From Thaumarchaeota archaeon UBA223 (GTDB taxonomy: Archaea; Thermoproteota; Nitrososphaeria; Nitrososphaerales; UBA57): DNA of 22,317 nucleotides. The notes beneath the pieces were generated by a model that was given only the letters and a program-made list of their open reading frames with translations, was not told the DNA's origin and made no database searches. The translations under genes and the position numbers were made by a program. The DNA lies in NCBI GenBank assembly GCA_002495905.1, contig DAHJ01000017.1:1-22317 (forward strand). The letters are read 5' to 3'. Below, one piece after another: positions 6,279 to 13,850 of the stretch. Within the stretch, counting starts at the first letter, position 1, and the number at the start of each line of letters is the position of its first letter.

Positions 6279-7195
6279 AAAATAGGAAATCTAAAAAAGA
6301 CATCTAATAACAAAGCAATAAAGATTATCGCAAGATATGGACTAGAAAATTTGAATGCAGTAAGAGCGATTTTTTTATCGGATGGATTCTGAAGTAATTT
6401 AATATTAGTATACAGTAACAATACGCCAAATATTACAGAAATGACAAGGTAAACATAACCAAAACCAAATAAAAGAAAGACCAAAGAAAATGGAATCAAC
6501 AAAAGAGTGTTAATTACAGTATAACGAGCAGCTTTTAATTTACCAACAACAACAGGTAACATAGGAATTCCTGCTTCAGTATAATCGTCATCTTTTAACA
6601 GAGCTAATGCCCAGAAATGTGAAGGAGTCCAAACAAATACTAAAATTCCCATTAAAATAGCGACAATATGAAGTTGACCAGTAATTGCAGTCCATCCTGC
6701 AAAAGCTGCAGCACTACCTGCAAAACCTCCAATTACAATATTCCAAGTAGTTCTACGTTTAAGCCAAATAGAATATATAAAAACATAGAAAAAGGAGCCC
6801 AAAAGAATCATTCCAGTAGTTAAGAGATTAAGAAATACAGTAGATACGATAGAAGCAAGACCAATCATAATAATCCCATAAGTAAGAATAACATTAGCAG
6901 AAAGTTGACCAGTTGCACTAGAACGATTTTTTGTTCTTGCCATTTTAATATCAATATCGCGATCAATATAGCAATTTAATGCTGCAGAACCAGCAGATGA
7001 AAGCGTTCCAGCGATTAGAATACCTACAACTATTGTGAAACTAATAGGATTAGTGATATAGTTAGGATCATAATAGGCAATTAACAAAGCCGAAATAGCA
7101 ACAAAATCAAGAAGATAGATAATAGAAGGTTTTGAAACTTCTATCAAATTAGATAGAAGACTTGTAGAATTAATATCGGTAGAATTAGATGGCAT
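6275..7195 (-). CDS. ctaB: Protoheme IX farnesyltransferase (heme O synthase)
   Basis: A UbiA-type membrane prenyltransferase that adds a farnesyl group to heme b to make heme O for the oxidase. The 306 residues carry about eight or nine helices. The first Asp-rich motif is NCYIDRDIDIKMARTKNR (Asn74, Asp78, Asp82), and the second region HFWALALLKDDDYTEAGIPMLPV is also conserved in the family. It is the last gene of the oxidase operon, 10 nt after the small membrane protein. Together with the heme A synthase homologue it suggests that the oxidase carries heme O or heme A derivatives. Confidence 0.97.
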   Translation of the reverse strand: MPSNSTDINSTSLLSNLIEVSKPSIIYLLDFVAISALLIAYYDPNYITNPISFTIVVGILIAGTLSSAGSAALNCYIDRDIDIKMARTKNRSSATGQLSANVILTYGIIMIGLASIVSTVFLNLLTTGMILLGSFFYVFIYSIWLKRRTTWNIVIGGFAGSAAAFAGWTAITGQLHIVAILMGILVFVWTPSHFWALALLKDDDYTEAGIPMLPVVVGKLKAARYTVINTLLLIPFSLVFLLFGFGYVYLVISVIFGVLLLYTNIKLLQNPSDKKIALTAFKFSSPYLAIIFIALLLDVFFRFPIF

Positions 7196-7205
7196 TCGGG
7201 GTATT

Positions 7206-7436
7206 TCACTCAGATGGAATTACAAAGAATGATTGCCAGACAAGGTAAGCAATTCCAAAAATAAGGAAAGCAACAGTTAATGTTAATATCAGTTTTTTAG
7301 CTCCTATATCAGGATCATCGTGTATTGAATTTGGATCGTGATGATTAGAATTAGACGATAATACAAAAATTGTATACACAAGGTTGATTATGTCAAACAT
7401 CATTATTTTTACTTGATTCACGATTAATAAATACAT
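7206..7436 (-). CDS. Small membrane protein of the oxidase operon (unrecognised)
   Basis: 76 residues with a hydrophobic stretch near residues 15-29 and a strong membrane helix near 48-73, separated by a polar His/Asp-rich loop (SNHHDPNSIHDDPD). ATG codons at residues 12 and 13 are alternative starts. It sits 3 nt after the DUF1404-like gene and 10 nt before ctaB, so it belongs to the operon. The His/Asp loop could bind copper or another metal, but this is only a guess. I do not recognise the family. Confidence 0.72.
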   Translation of the reverse strand: MYLLIVNQVKIMMFDIINLVYTIFVLSSNSNHHDPNSIHDDPDIGAKKLILTLTVAFLIFGIAYLVWQSFFVIPSE

Positions 7437-7439
7437 CGA

Positions 7440-8114
7440 TTATTTAGCGGTAGAATTAAAGAAATTTTTCAGAATCAGAATTATACATAATAAATCAATT
7501 CCTACCATCATAAGTATCATCCAGAAACCTGAAGTCATTTGTACAGACAAGGGATAAGTTTGATAAATTTGAGAACTTCCACCAGCAAGGAAAAAACCCA
7601 ATATACCCATTGTTTTATCAATTGCTAAGATGAAGACAAGTGATTGAATACGAGAGATCATTTTGAAACTAGAATACAGAAATATTCCTGAAAGGATTAT
7701 GCTAAAGTGCATGAAAATATGTGTGTCGAAATTAACAATTGCTGAATCAAAATTAGAAGGAATATGCCAATAAAACAAGATAATGAGAAAAAGTAAACCA
7801 GTAATCAAACCGAAGGGATTGAATTTATTGTTTATTGCGAGATAATTAGAATAATATTTTAAAATTTTTAGTCGATAATTTGAAGAACTAGATTTAAACG
7901 ATTTAATTATAGAATCAAAACCAGATGCATTAAGAAAGCCTATTGAAAGATACAGTAAATGTTCAATCATTATATGAAAGAATAAATTTTCTACTTCGAA
8001 ACGTTCCAGAGTACTAGAAGTTAATAATAAGATTAAGGAATTAGCAAGAATAATTTGTAAGAGGCCATCTTGTAAGAGATTTTGTTTCGTACGTCGATTA
8101 GTATGAGATTGCAT
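7440..8114 (-). CDS. CtaG/DUF1404-like polytopic membrane protein, probable oxidase assembly factor
   Basis: 224 residues with about six membrane helices. Histidines sit where CtaG/DUF1404-type proteins have theirs: HIMIEH near residues 47-52, YWHIP near 115-119 and DTHIFMH near 129-135. These families are linked to copper delivery or oxidase assembly, and the gene sits between the heme A synthase and heme O synthase genes, which fits that role. The N-terminus is polar (MQSHTNRRTKQ) and cytoplasmic by the positive-inside rule. The family assignment is by pattern and context, not by a search. Confidence 0.65.
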   Translation of the reverse strand: MQSHTNRRTKQNLLQDGLLQIILANSLILLLTSSTLERFEVENLFFHIMIEHLLYLSIGFLNASGFDSIIKSFKSSSSNYRLKILKYYSNYLAINNKFNPFGLITGLLFLIILFYWHIPSNFDSAIVNFDTHIFMHFSIILSGIFLYSSFKMISRIQSLVFILAIDKTMGILGFFLAGGSSQIYQTYPLSVQMTSGFWMILMMVGIDLLCIILILKNFFNSTAK

Positions 8115-8127
8115 GTTTCATAATTAA

Positions 8128-8553
8128 TTAAGTTCTGAACGATATTAAAGCAGTAATAACGGAAAATCCGAATAAGGCTGTAGAGACAGCTAGATGAATA
8201 GTAACAATGGCAGGGTCAAGAATAGAAGTGACTGTAAGCATGCCAATATATCCCTGGATAGTCACCAAAACAAGAGTTATTCCAGAAGTGGTAACTAAAT
8301 ATTTCTCATTGCGATAAGAACGGTAAGCGACTATAAATGTACCCAGTATAAGAAAACCAACAATCATTGCAAGATAACGATGAGTCATTTCAATTAATAC
8401 ATGAATAGAAAGATTAGGAAGAAATTGCCCAAAGCATAAAGGCCAATCAGGACAAGCCATACCCGAACCACTCTGAGTAGTAATTCCACCAACAACAATT
8501 AAGATGTATATTCCTATAGCAGATGATACTGAAAGAGTCTTTAACGGGTTCAT
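8128..8553 (-). CDS. ctaA: Heme A synthase, half-size archaeal type (Cox15/CtaA family)
   Basis: Cox15/CtaA enzymes oxidise the methyl group of heme O to form heme A. At 141 residues with four membrane helices this is one half of the usual eight-helix bacterial enzyme, as in some crenarchaea, where it is thought to act as an oligomer. It keeps the first-half signature: the extracellular loop GSGMACPDWPLCFG with Cys34 and Cys40, His51, His58 in EMTHRYLA, and His120 in TIHLAVS. It starts 3 nt after the subunit I stop. No second half lies nearby, so this is a natural short form, not a truncation. Confidence 0.93.
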   Translation of the reverse strand: MNPLKTLSVSSAIGIYILIVVGGITTQSGSGMACPDWPLCFGQFLPNLSIHVLIEMTHRYLAMIVGFLILGTFIVAYRSYRNEKYLVTTSGITLVLVTIQGYIGMLTVTSILDPAIVTIHLAVSTALFGFSVITALISFRT

Positions 8554-8556
8554 TGA

Positions 8557-10089
8557 TTACTGATCAGGCCATTCTTTCATAGAGTAGTCGGCAAGTTTCC
8601 AAGGGTCGTCTTTATTTTCTACGGCAGGACCGCGATACCAACTAACTAACATATTGTATAAGAATACAAGAGAACCAAATGCAATTAAGACAGCACCAAA
8701 TGACGCTGCAACATTCATATTAAAGAATTCAGGAAGATATTGATAATAACGTCTAGGCATTCCTTCAAGACCTAGGAATAACATTGCAGTGAATAATGTA
8801 TACATTCCTACAGTAGTTAAAGCAAAGTGAAGTTGTCCAAGCATTTCACTATATTTACGTCCTGTCATATATGGGAAGAAATAATAAATTCCGGCGAAAA
8901 CAGCCTGAGCAGAGACGCCGAATAATACATAGTGCAAGTGACTAACAACATAATATGTATCCTGAAGTTGATAATCTAATGGGATATTTGCTAAGAAGAC
9001 ACCTTCTACTCCTTGAATAATAAAACTAAGTATAAAGCTTAAACTAAATAACATAGGGGTACTCATTTTAAGTTTGCCTCCGTACAGAGTTGCTACCCAA
9101 TTGAAAACTTTAACACCGGACGGTATAGCGATGGCCATTGTCATAAACATAAATGGTACACGAGCTGTAATAGACAATCCAGTAGTCCACATATGATGTG
9201 CCCAAACACCAAATCCTAAGAATCCAATTAGTGCAGTAGAAACTGCAATAGAACTATATCCGAAGATTTCTCTTCTGGACATTGAAGGTAATATTTGGGA
9301 AACCAATCCCATTCCTGGTAACACCATAATATACACTGCAGGATGAGAATAAAACCAGAACAAATGTTGGAACATAATTGGATCTCCACCAAGTGCAGGA
9401 TTGAAGAATCCAGTACCAAGATTTCTATCCAATAATAATAAAGTTAGAGCCATAGCAAGAACAGGTGTGGCAAGTGCTTGTAAGAAAGCAGTAGTAAGTT
9501 GAGTCCAGACCATAAGAGGCATATTTCTATAAGTTACAGTAGGAGCACGCATTTTCATAATTGTTACAATAAAGTTCAATGCGCCTATAATAGAAGAAGT
9601 ACCCAACAAGTGAAGGCCAAGTATAGTCATATCCATTCCCCAACCAGCTTCGTAAATCGACAATGGAGCATATGCAGTCCAACCAACATTTGGCATTCCT
9701 GCCCAAATTAGAAATGCAGCAGGAGGTAACATCCAGAAACCTAATGCATTAAGTTTTGGAAAATACATATCTTTAGCTCCAATATATTTTGGAACAAGAT
9801 AGTTACCGAATCCGGCCCATGCAGGGATTACAAATAAGAATATCATACTGACTCCGTGAATCGTGAATAAGCTTGAATAAGCTTCAGGTGCAATAGAACC
9901 GCCTCGAGTTAAACCATAACGAACAAGTAGAGAAGCAAAACCACCCATAAAGAAGAAGAATAAAGAGAAGACAAGATACATAATACCAATATCAGTATGA
10001 TGAGTAGTAGTAAGAATAGTCTTCCAGCTAGAATAGAAGTTCTTATGTTCGTGTTGTGTAGTTTCTTTTTTAACTTCTTTAATTTCCAT
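8557..10089 (-). CDS. coxA: Cytochrome c oxidase-type heme-copper oxidase subunit I, A2-like
   Basis: The catalytic, proton-pumping subunit of the terminal oxidase in the cytoplasmic membrane; 510 residues with about 12 helices. Low-spin heme ligands are His78 (TIHGVSMIF) and His386, the high-spin heme ligand is His384 (SHLHYVLFG). CuB ligands are His249 in FYSHPAVY with the cross-linked Tyr253, and His298-His299 (HHMWTTG). Lys327 (GVKVFNW) is the K-channel lysine. In place of the Glu of the HPEVY motif there is Tyr247-Ser248 before HPAVY, the mark of the A2 subfamily. It follows the CuA subunit by 6 nt. Confidence 0.98.
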   Translation of the reverse strand: MEIKEVKKETTQHEHKNFYSSWKTILTTTHHTDIGIMYLVFSLFFFFMGGFASLLVRYGLTRGGSIAPEAYSSLFTIHGVSMIFLFVIPAWAGFGNYLVPKYIGAKDMYFPKLNALGFWMLPPAAFLIWAGMPNVGWTAYAPLSIYEAGWGMDMTILGLHLLGTSSIIGALNFIVTIMKMRAPTVTYRNMPLMVWTQLTTAFLQALATPVLAMALTLLLLDRNLGTGFFNPALGGDPIMFQHLFWFYSHPAVYIMVLPGMGLVSQILPSMSRREIFGYSSIAVSTALIGFLGFGVWAHHMWTTGLSITARVPFMFMTMAIAIPSGVKVFNWVATLYGGKLKMSTPMLFSLSFILSFIIQGVEGVFLANIPLDYQLQDTYYVVSHLHYVLFGVSAQAVFAGIYYFFPYMTGRKYSEMLGQLHFALTTVGMYTLFTAMLFLGLEGMPRRYYQYLPEFFNMNVAASFGAVLIAFGSLVFLYNMLVSWYRGPAVENKDDPWKLADYSMKEWPDQ

Positions 10090-10095
10090 ATCTCA

Positions 10096-10521
10096 TCATT
10101 CCTCAATAACTAATTTAGTTGTCATACCGCCATGATATGCGCCACAGAATTCTGCGCATTGAATCCAATATTCGCCAGGTGTTTCAGCACTAATAACATG
10201 AATTCTAGTTTTACCTGGTATTATATCAACTTTAAATCCCATTTCTCGAACATAAAAACTATGAATTACATCAGGACTTTCTAATTCAAGACGAACAATA
10301 TCTCCATTTTTTATTTTTAATTCGCCAGATTCACTTCCGTCAGGATAGATAAATTTCCAATACCATTGTCCTGCTTCAACTTTAACAACATAATCAGGTT
10401 CACCATAATAATCTGGATTATCTAATGCATCCAACACAGGAAGTGCTAATGCACCTAATCCAAATAATAAAACAGTACCACCAATAATTGTAGCCCATTC
10501 TAATTTTTCTAATGTATCCAT
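10096..10521 (-). CDS. coxB: Heme-copper oxidase subunit II, CuA domain with one membrane anchor
   Basis: The subunit that accepts electrons through the binuclear CuA centre on the outer side of the membrane. 141 residues: one N-terminal helix (about 11-30), then the cupredoxin domain with the aromatic patch WYW (53-55) and the CuA ligands His87 (DVIHSFYV), Cys122, Glu124, Cys126, His130 and Met133 (QCAEFCGAYHGGM). All ligands are present, so it accepts electrons from a soluble or membrane carrier such as a blue copper protein or cytochrome c and is not a quinol oxidase subunit. It is shorter than two-helix bacterial CoxB proteins; the upstream gene supplies extra helices. Confidence 0.97.
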   Translation of the reverse strand: MDTLEKLEWATIIGGTVLLFGLGALALPVLDALDNPDYYGEPDYVVKVEAGQWYWKFIYPDGSESGELKIKNGDIVRLELESPDVIHSFYVREMGFKVDIIPGKTRIHVISAETPGEYWIQCAEFCGAYHGGMTTKLVIEE

Positions 10522-10523
10522 AA

Positions 10524-10781
10524 TTAATCAAGTCCTGCAGGTTGTTCCCTGTCCCAAAATTTGAAGATGAAATAAAAGAATGTTCCTACAAACAAAGCAG
10601 ATACAAACATGCCAGCAATATATACAAGGTTAAAATATTGTGCGATTAAAGCAGCGCGTGCGTCAATAGGATCAGGATACCAAGAAAGAAGCCATCCTCC
10701 ACCTACAATAAATAATACTACAAAAGTTACAATAACACTTATTCCCCAAACAATTCTATCAAAAGTTGAAAGTATTCCCAT
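10524..10781 (-). CDS. Two-helix membrane protein heading the oxidase operon, possible detached N-terminal part of subunit II
   Basis: 85 residues with helices near 13-32 and 48-71, ending in the charged FKFWDREQPAGLD. The second helix and its basic/acidic end resemble the hairpin that normally precedes the CuA domain in CoxB. The gene ends 2 nt before coxB, so a split subunit II or a separate small subunit are both possible. A TATA-like box 30-39 nt before the ATG makes it the first gene of the operon, probably leaderless. Confidence 0.8.
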   Translation of the reverse strand: MGILSTFDRIVWGISVIVTFVVLFIVGGGWLLSWYPDPIDARAALIAQYFNLVYIAGMFVSALFVGTFFYFIFKFWDREQPAGLD

Positions 10782-10810
10782 CTTTATAACAAATTTTAGT
10801 GCATCGATTT

Positions 10811-10820
10811 AATATATTAG
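10811..10820 (-). promoter_or_regulatory. TATA-like box of the oxidase operon
   Basis: On the minus strand the sequence reads CTAATATATT, 30-39 nt before the ATG at 10781, consistent with a transcript starting at or next to the start codon. It lies in the 68-nt gap between two same-strand genes. Confidence 0.45.
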
Positions 10821-10849
10821 CGTTTCTTCTTATTCCAGATTTGGTAAAC

Positions 10850-11152
10850 TTATTTAAATCGATTGAGCAATATCGGATCAGGTTCTATGACTTTTTTTCT
10901 AAGGCGTTTTTCATATAATTTTGGACCATAATAGATGTTCAAATAAGCAATAATTTGCATACTAGCATGGAAAGCTAACATAGTAACAAAGGAATAAGAC
11001 AATATAACAAGCATGACTATTCCGGTAACAAATGCAATAACATGAATCATAACAGCAAGAATCATGGAAAACTTTCTATATTTAGAGACTTTGTCGGAAA
11101 TTTGTTTTTGTCTTAATTCTTCCAATTCAGACAGATATGTAGAATTATCCAA
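10850..11152 (-). CDS. Small two-helix membrane protein (unrecognised)
   Basis: 100 residues: a charged coiled-coil-like N-terminus (SELEELRQKQISDKVSKYRK), two membrane helices near 27-50 and 53-75, and a basic C-terminus. The start codon is TTG at 11152. It stands between the oxidase operon (same strand, 68 nt downstream) and the subunit III gene (divergent, 88-nt gap), so a role with the oxidase is plausible by position only. I do not recognise the family. Confidence 0.75.
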   Translation of the reverse strand: MDNSTYLSELEELRQKQISDKVSKYRKFSMILAVMIHVIAFVTGIVMLVILSYSFVTMLAFHASMQIIAYLNIYYGPKLYEKRLRKKVIEPDPILLNRFK

Positions 11153-11202
11153 TATTTTCTAAAATGTATGGAATTAATAAAAATGTTGGGTTAAAAAAAA
11201 AG

Positions 11203-11209
11203 TTATATG
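11203..11209 (+). promoter_or_regulatory. TATA-like box upstream of subunit III
   Basis: TTATATG follows a run of nine A at 11193-11201 and stands 32-38 nt before the ATG at 11241, as expected for an archaeal promoter with a leader of a few nt. Confidence 0.45.
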
Positions 11210-11240
11210 TGCTTATCAACATAAAACTTTTGACTTTAAG

Positions 11241-12107
11241 ATGTCAGATAAAGAAGAAAAGGTAGAATTTGAACATCATGTTGATACTGGTGAAGTTCAT
11301 TCATATATGCCAGCACTAGTAGGTTTAACGTCTGGAGCATTTGTTGCAGCTGGAATTATTTTCATGTTAAAGGGTTTTTCATTACAATTAGGAGCAGGAT
11401 TAGTTGGGTTATTTGTATTATTAATTTTTGTATTTTTAGGTGGAGAAATACCAAGATGGCCAAAGATTACAAAAGAATCTGAACAAATGGTAAAAGCAGG
11501 AGGTACTAAAGGAGAATTTCATGAAATAGGAGATGTAGGATTTCCAACTGCATTATTTATTCTTTCAGAAATTGCATTTTTCGGTGGAGCATTTGTAGCG
11601 TATTTCTATCTAAGATCAGCTTATGCAGTATGGCCACCAGAAGGAATACATCACCTAGATGTTGCAATTCCAAGTATACAAACTGCATTATTAATTGTCA
11701 GTAGTGTAATGATTGAATGGTCTACAGCGGCAGTGAAAAAAGGAAATCAAACTGCAGTAAAGCTAGGTTTTCTTGGAGCAGTAATTCTTGGCCTAGGATT
11801 CGCAGTAATACAAATGGGTTACGAATGGCCACACCTCCTCAGCTCAGGCGAACTAACACCACAGGATGGATTATTTGGTGCTTCGTTCTTTGTACTTACA
11901 GGTATTCATGGAGTTCATGTAATAGCAGGAGTTATTGCAAACACAGTTGTAACAATAAAAGCATTTAGAAATCAATTCGATGAAAAGAATCACGGATTTC
12001 TAGAAGCTGCGGGAACTTATTGGCACTTCGTGCACATTGTTTGGTTATTTTTGTTTGCATTCTTATGGCAAGATGGATTATCTTATTTCCAGGCGGCGGT
12101 TGCATAA
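11241..12107 (+). CDS. coxC: Heme-copper oxidase subunit III
   Basis: The third core subunit of the oxidase, a seven-helix protein that stabilises the proton-pumping core. 288 residues. The family core starts near residue 95: FPTALFILSEIAFFGGAF with the conserved Glu, WPPEGIHHLD, then SFFVLTGIHGVHVIAGV and the C-terminal YWHFVHIVWLFLFAFLW. The first 95 residues carry two extra helices and a long polar segment (PRWPKITKESEQMVK), an arrangement that could correspond to a fused small subunit. It is transcribed away from the subunit I/II operon and ends 1 nt before the next ATG. Confidence 0.96.
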   Translation: MSDKEEKVEFEHHVDTGEVHSYMPALVGLTSGAFVAAGIIFMLKGFSLQLGAGLVGLFVLLIFVFLGGEIPRWPKITKESEQMVKAGGTKGEFHEIGDVGFPTALFILSEIAFFGGAFVAYFYLRSAYAVWPPEGIHHLDVAIPSIQTALLIVSSVMIEWSTAAVKKGNQTAVKLGFLGAVILGLGFAVIQMGYEWPHLLSSGELTPQDGLFGASFFVLTGIHGVHVIAGVIANTVVTIKAFRNQFDEKNHGFLEAAGTYWHFVHIVWLFLFAFLWQDGLSYFQAAVA

Positions 12108-12108
12108 T

Positions 12109-12675
12109 ATGTCGAAAGAAATTAATCCATTAAAAGGAATTGTCAACATACCCCGATTTGGTTTATTCGTGATTACCGCAGGTATAACTGCAGCAGGAAG
12201 TTTAGGTTTGCCTGAAACTTCAATCTTAAGTTTATTGCCATCAAACATACTAAATGCAATAGACGCATCAGGAAGCATAGCTGCGTCAAAAGAAATGCAT
12301 ATTCTATTAACAATCATTCCTGGTTTCATGTTAGCGCCATTCATTTCTTTCTTTGGTATGGCAGCAATATTCGGAATTACATTAGGGCACCTTGTTATTG
12401 CAACAACGTCGAAGATAGGAGCCGTAGATTTACTCTCTCCTTTATTCACATTTTTAGGTCTATTTTTCATTAGACAGTACAAAAGTCCTGGAAATTTCAT
12501 AGGTCCAGCAATATTTGTAATTGTAACGTCATTATGGCTCTCATACGTAGGATTTACAGTTACAGGTTTAGACATGTTGCCAATAATGATATTCACTTTA
12601 TTGTCTCAGGCAGGAATAGTAGCAATAGGATATGTATTTTATCTGATTGCAAAGCAAGTAAAAATCTTTGGATAG
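12109..12675 (+). CDS. Polytopic membrane protein downstream of subunit III (possible ECF-S-like or unknown)
   Basis: 188 residues and about five or six helices. I chose ATG 12109, one nt after the coxC stop; an open frame extends upstream to 12037, but that part overlaps coxC in another frame. The run MHILLTIIPGFMLAPFISFFGMAAIFGITLGHLV followed by LLSPLFTFLGLFFI recalls substrate-binding components of ECF vitamin transporters such as QueT, but the match is loose. It is cotranscribed with coxC, so an oxidase-related role is equally possible. Confidence 0.75.
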   Translation: MSKEINPLKGIVNIPRFGLFVITAGITAAGSLGLPETSILSLLPSNILNAIDASGSIAASKEMHILLTIIPGFMLAPFISFFGMAAIFGITLGHLVIATTSKIGAVDLLSPLFTFLGLFFIRQYKSPGNFIGPAIFVIVTSLWLSYVGFTVTGLDMLPIMIFTLLSQAGIVAIGYVFYLIAKQVKIFG

Positions 12676-12676
12676 A

Positions 12677-12880
12677 TTATACTCTAGTTCTACGTTTTTT
12701 TAAAATATTAAAAACAAGATATAGTCCTAAAAAGATCATTCCAAATCTAAGAGATTGAACTAATAGACTAGAAGTGTCTAATGCAGGAAAAGGAAACAAT
12801 AAACCTGTAAATAAGAAAGACAATGCAAATGTAAAATTAAACGGATCCAACCAATTTCGTGCCAATATGTTAGTTAACAA
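12677..12880 (-). CDS. Small two-helix membrane protein (hypothetical)
   Basis: 67 residues with hydrophobic stretches near 15-30 and 43-60 and a basic tail (KKRRTRV), which favours a genuine membrane protein with its C-terminus inside. The start shown is TTG at 12880; no ATG gives a reasonable length. It ends 1 nt after the stop of the convergent upstream gene. No family recognised and no motif seen. Confidence 0.5.
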   Translation of the reverse strand: MLTNILARNWLDPFNFTFALSFLFTGLLFPFPALDTSSLLVQSLRFGMIFLGLYLVFNILKKRRTRV

Positions 12881-12926
12881 GTAGACAGTAATTAGCCTTT
12901 AGTTTTTAAATGATTAGTGTGAAATA

Positions 12927-13802
12927 TTGTCGTTGAAGTATAATTACGAGTGGTTAGTTTTGGGACTCGTGATAATTACTGGGAGTTCAATATCATATAC
13001 AGCCATAATTAACAGTTACTTTCAGAATCTCAGTAATTTGACAGAGTATGTAGGATCTTTATACATATTCAGTTTATTTTTAGGACTGCTAATTATAGCA
13101 ATACAAATTCAAAAAGTGTTAGTTGATCAGAGAGAAAGTAGATTAAACAATAATTTAATGCAACTAGGATTAATATCTCTCACATATGACTTGTTTACAA
13201 AAATGAAATATAGAAAAATATTCATGATCTCTTCAGGAATATACATAATTTTGTTTTCGATAATTTCAGGAACAATAGTATATCAGCCAGGAATAATATT
13301 TTCAGAAGTATATGATGTATCGATACCGTCAATTAAAATTGTTTATTGTTGTGGTGCAGTAGGTCAATATCCTAATGCAGCAATATACATAACAGAACAA
13401 GTTGGATTAATGATCGTACCTTTAAGTGTATTATTATTGATTTTGATTTCATCACTAGTCGGTTGGAACATAATGCTCATCACTTTTGCATTAAGTAATA
13501 GGCCGAAAAATAATGGAAAGTGGTTATTTAGTCAATTTCTACAAATTGGAGCATTTACCGGGTTATTTACTGCGTGTCCAACTTGTGCAGGTCTGGTATT
13601 AACCAGCGTATTACCAAGTTCAATTGCAGTTTCAGCAATTACAGGAACGATGTTGTTGTCATTATCTAATGTTATTTATCAGCAGATTTTTCTAGTAATA
13701 ACATTAGGCCTGCTAATTGGTTCTCCCTTAATTTTAATCAGAAATATAAAAGAATTATTTGAAAAAGGCTGCATTATTGAAAAGACATCGATAATTTCAT
13801 AA
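12927..13802 (+). CDS. Membrane protein with CCG and CPTC cysteine motifs (unrecognised)
   Basis: 291 residues with about six to seven helices in pairs separated by polar loops. Cys141-Cys142 lie in a loop (YCCGAVGQYPN) and Cys217-x-x-Cys220 at a membrane edge (FTACPTCAG), with one more cysteine near the C-terminus (KGCII). The CPTC pair is reminiscent of a redox or copper site. The start is probably TTG at 12927 or 12933. Located between oxidase-related genes, it may serve oxidase maturation or membrane thiol chemistry, but no family is recognised and this is inference. Confidence 0.8.
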   Translation: MSLKYNYEWLVLGLVIITGSSISYTAIINSYFQNLSNLTEYVGSLYIFSLFLGLLIIAIQIQKVLVDQRESRLNNNLMQLGLISLTYDLFTKMKYRKIFMISSGIYIILFSIISGTIVYQPGIIFSEVYDVSIPSIKIVYCCGAVGQYPNAAIYITEQVGLMIVPLSVLLLILISSLVGWNIMLITFALSNRPKNNGKWLFSQFLQIGAFTGLFTACPTCAGLVLTSVLPSSIAVSAITGTMLLSLSNVIYQQIFLVITLGLLIGSPLILIRNIKELFEKGCIIEKTSIIS

Positions 13803-13850
13803 ATTTAACTAAAAAGCAATGTTTTTATTTTCATAGATACATGTTTTTTT

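Noticed and set aside
8128..8553. Truncated heme A synthase pseudogene
   Set aside because: The frame is intact, the key His and Cys residues are kept, and half-size enzymes are known in archaea.
12078..12596. 172-residue minus-strand open frame opposite the membrane protein downstream of coxC
   Set aside because: It is the complement of a gene with a good start and hydrophobic pattern; the antisense product resembles no protein and has no promoter.
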